A stretch of DNA of 16,525 nucleotides from the NCBI GenBank assembly GCA_934501115.1, contig CAKSTO010000050.1, positions 1 to 16,525 of the forward strand, given 5' to 3'. Positions 12,031 through 16,525 of the stretch are shown piece after piece (positions within the stretch are counted from its first letter, which is position 1; each line of letters starts with the position of its first letter). The notes beneath the pieces are model-generated. The model was not told the DNA's origin. It worked only from the letters and a program-made list of their open reading frames with translations, and ran no database searches. Source of the stretch: an uncultured Faecalibacterium sp. (lineage in GTDB: Bacteria; Bacillota; Clostridia; Oscillospirales; Ruminococcaceae). A program made the translations under genes and the position numbers.

Positions 12031-13845
12031 TTACATCTTCTCGGGCACGTTGATCTTGAACATGGTCAGCACGTTGAAGATGACATTCTTCACGCCGATG
12101 CACAGAGCCAGACGAGCCTGCTGCACAGCCGGGTCTGCACCCTGAATACGGCAGCTGCCGTAGAAGCGGTGGAAGGCGCTGGCCAGATCAATGACGAAGC
12201 GGTTGATCCGGCTGGGGTCATACTTCTCTGCTGCCATGACGATCTCCTGCGGGAAGGCTGCCAGCATCCGGATCAGATCCATCTCGGAAGGCTCGGTGAG
12301 CAGGGTGGCGTCCACCTTCTCGGCACCGGCAAACTGCACGCCCTCGCTCTCCATCTTTTTCAGGATGGAGCAGATGCGGGCATGGGCATACTGCACATAG
12401 TACACCGGGTTGTCGTTGTCGGTCTTGACGGCCTGATCCAGATCAAAGTCGATGCCGCTGCCTGCATCGTGCATATTGAACAGGAAGCGTGCGCTGTCGA
12501 TGGGCACCTCTTCCAGCAGGTCGGTCAGGGTGATAGCGTTGCCGGTGCGCTTGGACATCCGCACAGGCTGGCCGTCCCGCATCAGGTTGACCATCTGCAT
12601 CAGCACCACGTCCAGATCCTCGCCATGCAGGCCGATGGCGTCCATGGCACCCTTCATGCGAGCCACATGGCCGTGATGGTCTGCGCCCCAGACATCGATG
12701 GCCTTGGCAAAGCCGCGGGTGGCCAGCTTGTTGTAGTGGTAGGCGATATCGGCGGCAAAGTAGGTGGGGATGCCGTTGGCACGGACCAGCACTTCGTCCT
12801 TGGCTTCCTCCTCGGTTCCGTCCTCGGTCTTTTTCTTGTTCACGGTGCCGTACTTGGCGGCGTACTGGGCGCTGCGGTACATGATGGCACCGTCCTCTGC
12901 CTTATAGCATGCGCCCAGCTCCAGCAGCTTATCCACCACGGCCATGACCGCGCCGGACTCGTGCAGGGTGCTCTCGTGGAACCACACATCATAGTCGATA
13001 CGGTACTTGCCCAGATCGCGCTTCAGAGCGGCGATGTTCTTGGGCAGCGCGTAGGCCACCAGTGCGTCCTTCAGGGCGGCAAAGGCCTCGCTCTCGAACA
13101 GAGCTTCCTCGCTCAGCCCGGAGCAGGCAGCAACGTACTTGTCGCCGTTGATGTCGGCGAACTCACCGGCCAGCACCTTGATGTCTCCGCCCTGATAGCA
13201 CTCGGCAGGCAGCGGATAAGCCTCCTCGCCGCAATATTTCTGCAGATAGCGCACAGCAAGGCTCTTGCCGAACTTCTGGATCTGGTTGCCGGCATCGTTG
13301 ATATAGAACTCACGGGTCACATCGTAGCCGGACCAGTCCAGCACAGCGGCCAGACAGTCGCCCAGAGCGCCGCCGCGGGCGTTGCCCATGTGCATGGGGC
13401 CGGTGGGGTTGGCAGAAACGAACTCCACGTTATACTTGGCACCCTTGCCGTGGTCGGTGCGGCCATACTCCCTGTTGGCGCAGGCACCCAGCACCACGCC
13501 CGCCCAGAAATTCTGAGAGAGGAACAGGTTGATAAAGCCGGGGCCGGCCACTTCCACCTTGGCAAACACGCTGTTTTCAATAGAGGGCAGGTGTGCCAGC
13601 AGGGCATCTGCGATCATCCGGGGAGCCTTGCGCCAGCTGCGGGCACCGGCCATAGCGATGTTGGAGGCGATGTCGCCGTTCTTCACGTCGGCAGGGATCT
13701 CCACGATGAAGGCGGGCAGCTCGGCTTCCGGCAGAGCGCCATCGGCCATAGCGGCCTTGGCGGCGGCGGTCAGCAGTGCACGTGCTTCGTCCAGCGCAGC
13801 CTGACGAGGGTTGTAGTTCTGATAAGTCTTTTCAAATTCAGTCAT
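12031..13845 (-). CDS. argS: Arginyl-tRNA synthetase
   Basis: The 604-residue class I synthetase charges tRNA-Arg with arginine and ATP. The N-terminal tRNA-binding domain (about 1-120) ends near GPGFINLFL. The catalytic core follows with SANPTGPMHMGNARGGALGD, whose HMGN at 152-155 is the HIGH motif, and the RMSKRTGN signature near residue 430 replaces KMSKS. The C-terminal helical anticodon-binding domain contains YYVQYAHARICSI and ends in the typical VPEKM. AAAGGA (plus 13855-13860) stands 9 nt before the ATG; a GTG six codons upstream would destroy this ribosome site. It is the last gene of the operon, 31 nt after DUF1934, the same order as ywiB-argS in Bacillus. Confidence 0.96.
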   Translation of the reverse strand: MTEFEKTYQNYNPRQAALDEARALLTAAAKAAMADGALPEAELPAFIVEIPADVKNGDIASNIAMAGARSWRKAPRMIADALLAHLPSIENSVFAKVEVAGPGFINLFLSQNFWAGVVLGACANREYGRTDHGKGAKYNVEFVSANPTGPMHMGNARGGALGDCLAAVLDWSGYDVTREFYINDAGNQIQKFGKSLAVRYLQKYCGEEAYPLPAECYQGGDIKVLAGEFADINGDKYVAACSGLSEEALFESEAFAALKDALVAYALPKNIAALKRDLGKYRIDYDVWFHESTLHESGAVMAVVDKLLELGACYKAEDGAIMYRSAQYAAKYGTVNKKKTEDGTEEEAKDEVLVRANGIPTYFAADIAYHYNKLATRGFAKAIDVWGADHHGHVARMKGAMDAIGLHGEDLDVVLMQMVNLMRDGQPVRMSKRTGNAITLTDLLEEVPIDSARFLFNMHDAGSGIDFDLDQAVKTDNDNPVYYVQYAHARICSILKKMESEGVQFAGAEKVDATLLTEPSEMDLIRMLAAFPQEIVMAAEKYDPSRINRFVIDLASAFHRFYGSCRIQGADPAVQQARLALCIGVKNVIFNVLTMFKINVPEKM

Positions 13846-13876
13846 GGGTCTGATTCCTTTCACAGTTCTGGCTGTT

Positions 13877-14353
13877 TCAATTCACATGGGTGACCGTCAC
13901 TTCAAGGCGGTTCCGGCTCACAAGGTCAGCGCTGTTTGCATCCAGCAGATAACCGAATTTTGCCGTGCCTCCCTTTTCGGTCAGGCTGCATACGATTTCG
14001 TCGGCCGTCACACCCAGAGTCATGGAGCCGAAGCCCGTCTCGTAGTGGCAAAGGTTGCGTCTGCCTTTTTCGATCAGCAGCTGGGTACCGGCTCCGCTGC
14101 CTTTGCCAAACCGCAGCATCGCCACGCGGCTGCCGTCGGCGGCAATTTTCAGGGTGGTGGTGCAGCCCTCGTAACCGGTGGTCTCGGTCTCTTTATAGGT
14201 AATGTAATAGCTGCCGCCCTTCAGCACGAACTGCCCTCGGGTCATCAGTTCCACGAACTCTTCCTTTTCTTCTTCCTCAGTCGGTTCGTCCACGCGCTGC
14301 TCGATGCGGCTCTTGATGCGGATGATATAATCTTCCTTCAGCGGTTTGCTCAC
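13877..14353 (-). CDS. DUF1934 (YwiB-like) beta-barrel protein
   Basis: The 158-residue protein matches DUF1934, a small calycin-like beta-barrel family usually encoded beside argS in Firmicutes. A short N-terminal part with an acidic run (EPTEEEEKEEF) is followed by alternating strands: RGQFVLKGGSYYITYKE, CTTTLKIAADGSRVAMLRFG, LLIEKGRRNLCHYETGFGSM, LGVTADEIV and AKFGYLLDAN. No catalytic residues are evident and the function is unknown. The best start is GTG at 14353-14351, with AAGGGA 8 nt upstream; a TTG at 14371 has no ribosome site. It begins 14 nt after the murI stop and ends 31 nt before argS, clearly within the operon. Confidence 0.85.
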   Translation of the reverse strand: MSKPLKEDYIIRIKSRIEQRVDEPTEEEEKEEFVELMTRGQFVLKGGSYYITYKETETTGYEGCTTTLKIAADGSRVAMLRFGKGSGAGTQLLIEKGRRNLCHYETGFGSMTLGVTADEIVCSLTEKGGTAKFGYLLDANSADLVSRNRLEVTVTHVN

Positions 14354-14367
14354 GTTTTGTTCCCTTA

Positions 14368-15195
14368 TCAATATTTATCGATTGCGATCTGATCCACCGG
14401 GCCGCCCTTGTACTCGCCCAGAAACAGATCTGCCGTCTGCACAAAGCTGTCCGGCACATCGCTGACATAAAAATGTGCCTGTCCCTCGTTCTCCCGCGAG
14501 GTCTTCAGCCCCCGCTCCGAGAGCGTCCGCTCCAGATGGTGGGCGGCGGTCTTGGCCGGGTCTATCAATGTCACGCTCTGCCCCATAAATTCGCCGATCA
14601 TAGTCTTGAGCAGCGGATAGTGGGTGCAGCCAAGGATCAGCGTGTCCACCCCGGCCTCCCGGATCTCTGTCAGATACTGGGCAATGACCAGCTTTGTCAC
14701 CTGCTGTCTGGTCTCCTCGCTGTGGTCAACATACCCTGCTTCCACCAGCGGGACGAACAGCGGGCAGGGGCGGGCCGTGATCTCCACCCCCGGCACCAGC
14801 TGGCGCAGCAGCTTTTCGTAGCTGCGGGAGCGGATGGTCGCCGCCGTGCCGATCACGCCGATCCGGCGGTTGCGGGTGGCAAAGGCCGCTTCCCGGGCAG
14901 CAGCGTCTACCACGCCCAGATACGGCACCGGCAGCTGTGCTGCCTCCGCAGCCGGATAGGTGCTGGACACCGTGCCGCAGGCTGCCATGATGCATTTTAC
15001 ATTTTTAGAAAGCAGGAATGCGATATCCTGACGGGCGTACTGCAGGATCGTCTCCGGGCTGCGGCTCCCGTAAGGCACACGGCCGGTATCGCCGAAATAG
15101 ACGATATCCTCATGGGGCAGACGCTTGCGCAGCTCCCGCACGCCGGTCAGCCCGCCAAGACCGCTGTCAAATACGCCGATGGGGCGGTTATCCAT
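14368..15195 (-). CDS. murI: Glutamate racemase
   Basis: The 275-residue enzyme interconverts L- and D-glutamate for peptidoglycan, without cofactor. D10-S11 in GVFDSGLGGL, the PYG segment (41-43), the first catalytic cysteine C73 and the second C190 in LGCTHYPLL with H192 are all present. One difference: the usual ACNT motif around the first cysteine reads ACGTVSS here, so the substrate-contacting Asn is Gly. The rest of the active site is intact, so activity is expected. The ATG overlaps the end of ddl by 8 nt (ATGGATAA), and AAAGGAAAAG precedes it. Pairing with ddl puts both D-amino-acid steps of the stem peptide under one promoter. Confidence 0.94.
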   Translation of the reverse strand: MDNRPIGVFDSGLGGLTGVRELRKRLPHEDIVYFGDTGRVPYGSRSPETILQYARQDIAFLLSKNVKCIMAACGTVSSTYPAAEAAQLPVPYLGVVDAAAREAAFATRNRRIGVIGTAATIRSRSYEKLLRQLVPGVEITARPCPLFVPLVEAGYVDHSEETRQQVTKLVIAQYLTEIREAGVDTLILGCTHYPLLKTMIGEFMGQSVTLIDPAKTAAHHLERTLSERGLKTSRENEGQAHFYVSDVPDSFVQTADLFLGEYKGGPVDQIAIDKY

Positions 15196-16279
15196 GCTGC
15201 TTTTCCTTTCTTTCCAGAGCCAGCGCGATCAGCCGGTCGATCAGAGCCGACACCGGCAGGCCCTCATGCTCCATCAGCTTGGGGTACATGCTGATGGAAG
15301 TGAAGCCCGGGAAGGTATTGATCTCGTTGATCATCACCCGGCCGGTGCCGTGCTCTACAAAGAAGTCGCAGCGGGCAAGGCCTTCACAGTTCAAGGCAGT
15401 ATATGCCATGGCAGCGTAGGTCTTTACCTCGTCCAGTTTTGCCTCCGGCAGGTGAGCCGGGATCACAGTCTGGCTGACGCCGTTCTTGTACTTGTCGTCG
15501 TAGGTATAGAACTCGGCACCGGCCAGGATCTCGCCCGGGCGGGTGGCCACAGCGGGATCCGAACCAATCACGGCGCACTCCACTTCCTGCCCGTCCACAA
15601 AGGCTTCAAACACCACCTTGCGGTCATTTTCCAGTGCCAGAGCGATGGCTTTCTTCAGTTCCTCGCGGCTGGACACCTTGGAGATGCCTACGCTGGAACC
15701 GGCATTGGCGGGCTTGACGAACACAGGCCAGCCCAGCTTATTCTCCACGCCTTCACATACGCCCTCAAGGTCAGACTCGATCTCCCAGCGGTTGGCAGCC
15801 AGCCACTTGGTGTGGGGCACGCCATTGGCCTCGAACAGCGCATTTGCCACAGCCTTATCCATACATACTGCGCTTGCCAGCACACCGCAGCCCACATAGG
15901 GGATGCCGGCCAGCTCCAGCAGACCCTGCACCGTACCGTCCTCGCCCCACAGGCCGTGAAGCACGGGGATGACCACATCCACATGGAGCTTTTCCACCCG
16001 GCCATCCGGCGCAAACAGGATCATGCCATGGTCGGCACGATCCGGGCTGATGACACAGGCCATATTTCCGGGCAGCTCTTCCCAGCTGCCGTCTGCCATC
16101 TGAGCAGCATCGGCCTCGGTGTAGAGCCAGTGCCCTGCCTTGGTGATGCCGATAGCGATCACTTCATATTTTTCACGATCGATATTGTTGACAAAATTGC
16201 CCACCGAAACGCGGCTGACCTCGTGTTCGCTGGACATACCGCCGAACAGCAGGGCGACGCACATTTTTTCAGACTGCAT
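15188..16279 (-). CDS. ddl: D-alanine--D-alanine ligase
   Basis: The 363-residue ATP-grasp ligase makes D-Ala-D-Ala for peptidoglycan in the cytoplasm. The N-terminal domain has LFGGMSSEHEVS (11-22, D-Ala site) and HGLWGEDGTVQG (108-119). The ATP-grasp part has VKPANAGSSVGI (188-199), EAFVDGQEVECAV (225-237), the omega loop YTYDDKYKNG with Tyr264 and the metal ligands D305, E319 and N321 in RCDFF and INEIN. A Lys-Tyr in the omega loop is the mark of D-Ala-D-Ala rather than D-Ala-D-lactate enzymes, so no VanA-like specificity is expected. It is the first gene of the operon, about 65 nt after a promoter start; GGAGAG precedes the ATG. Confidence 0.95.
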   Translation of the reverse strand: MQSEKMCVALLFGGMSSEHEVSRVSVGNFVNNIDREKYEVIAIGITKAGHWLYTEADAAQMADGSWEELPGNMACVISPDRADHGMILFAPDGRVEKLHVDVVIPVLHGLWGEDGTVQGLLELAGIPYVGCGVLASAVCMDKAVANALFEANGVPHTKWLAANRWEIESDLEGVCEGVENKLGWPVFVKPANAGSSVGISKVSSREELKKAIALALENDRKVVFEAFVDGQEVECAVIGSDPAVATRPGEILAGAEFYTYDDKYKNGVSQTVIPAHLPEAKLDEVKTYAAMAYTALNCEGLARCDFFVEHGTGRVMINEINTFPGFTSISMYPKLMEHEGLPVSALIDRLIALALERKEKQHG

Positions 16280-16351
16280 GATAACTCTCTCCTATTTATA
16301 GAGCCCCTGAAGCAGGGCAGGATCAAACCGGTAAAAATGCCGTTCTGGCTT

Positions 16352-16380
16352 ATTATACAATATCTATGCGCGCGATGCAA
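16352..16380 (-). promoter_or_regulatory. Promoter of the ddl-murI-DUF1934-argS operon
   Basis: Minus strand TTGCAT (16380-16375) stands 17 bp before a perfect TATAAT (16357-16352). The start would be near 16345, giving a leader of about 65 nt with a small GCCCT/AGGGC-type hairpin (near 16302-16317) before the ribosome site. Confidence 0.8.
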
Positions 16381-16455
16381 GCAGAATGCTGAAAGCCGCC
16401 TGCAGAGAGAAAGAGAACTTTTTCAAAAAACTTTCCAAAAATCGAAGATTTCCGC

Positions 16456-16484
16456 TTGACGGATGGAAAAAGGCGTGATACAAT
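16456..16484 (+). promoter_or_regulatory. Strong extended -10 promoter reading out of the window
   Basis: TTGACG (16456-16461), 17 bp, then TACAAT (16479-16484) preceded by TG at 16476-16477. The start would be near 16491. No coding start is visible in the last 35 bases, so the gene it serves lies beyond the right edge. It is divergent from the ddl promoter. Confidence 0.75.
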
Positions 16485-16525
16485 GATATCACCTCTTTTG
16501 CGGGGTTATTAAGTGCGCCTGTTTT

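Noticed and set aside
11725..13893. 722-codon open frame on the plus strand, opposite argS and repeat R2
   Set aside because: It lies antisense to a complete arginyl-tRNA synthetase, has no ribosome site, and its His/Gly/Val/Leu-rich composition is typical of the complement of GC-rich coding DNA.
16302..16317. Hairpin in the ddl leader as a riboswitch or attenuator
   Set aside because: It is only five base pairs, without a U run or ribosome-site overlap; nothing supports a regulatory role.
15125..16459. 444-codon open frame on the plus strand, opposite ddl
   Set aside because: It is antisense to a complete ddl and crosses the ddl promoter; there is no ribosome site or recognisable domain.

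Overview
The window reads as chromosomal housekeeping DNA from a high-GC gut Firmicute, most likely Faecalibacterium or a close Oscillospiraceae/Ruminococcaceae relative. This rests on the GC-rich coding style with strong AGGAGG ribosome sites, a T-box riboswitch, the DUF1934-argS gene pair, and short interspersed palindromic repeats of the kind common in gut Clostridia. The genus is inferred from these traits, not proven. I see no phage, insertion sequence, CRISPR array, tRNA or rRNA.

Left part, plus strand (1-3790): the last codons of an unidentified gene, an EamA-type metabolite exporter, a TatD nuclease, and a 77-residue orphan small protein with its own terminator. A self-contained two-gene operon follows: a membrane-anchored XRE regulator and a small alpha/beta hydrolase. 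It has an extended -10 promoter flanked by two palindromes.

Middle, minus strand (3793-9828): a three-gene ABC importer of the TrpXYZ type (lipoprotein, permease, ATPase) behind a T-box leader. The leader's specifier codon reads UGG and its discriminator-pairing base is C. Both fit tRNA-Trp, so the operon is very probably a tryptophan importer induced by uncharged tRNA-Trp. The leader holds two consecutive intrinsic terminators and a hairpin that covers the Shine-Dalgarno sequence. Their arms can pair in two alternating registers: three closed hairpins (off), or antiterminator plus two bridging helices with a free ribosome site (on). This possible strand-exchange cascade is the most unusual thing in the window. 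Upstream lies a large YfhO-family membrane protein with no visible terminator of its own.

Right part (9829-16525): a divergent YfbR-type 5'-deoxynucleotidase on the plus strand. Then, on the minus strand, come a DusB-type tRNA dihydrouridine synthase and a ddl-murI-DUF1934-argS operon that joins D-Ala-D-Ala and D-Glu supply for peptidoglycan with arginyl-tRNA synthesis. A strong plus-strand promoter at the right edge points to a gene outside the window.

Two repeat families occupy the non-coding gaps. Family R1 (paired hairpins ending CTGAGAGGG) has two direct copies inside the importer operon and an inverted copy that forms the yfbR terminator. Family R2 has two copies, upstream of the permease and of dus, with conserved flanks and a hairpin whose arms differ in sequence but remain self-complementary.
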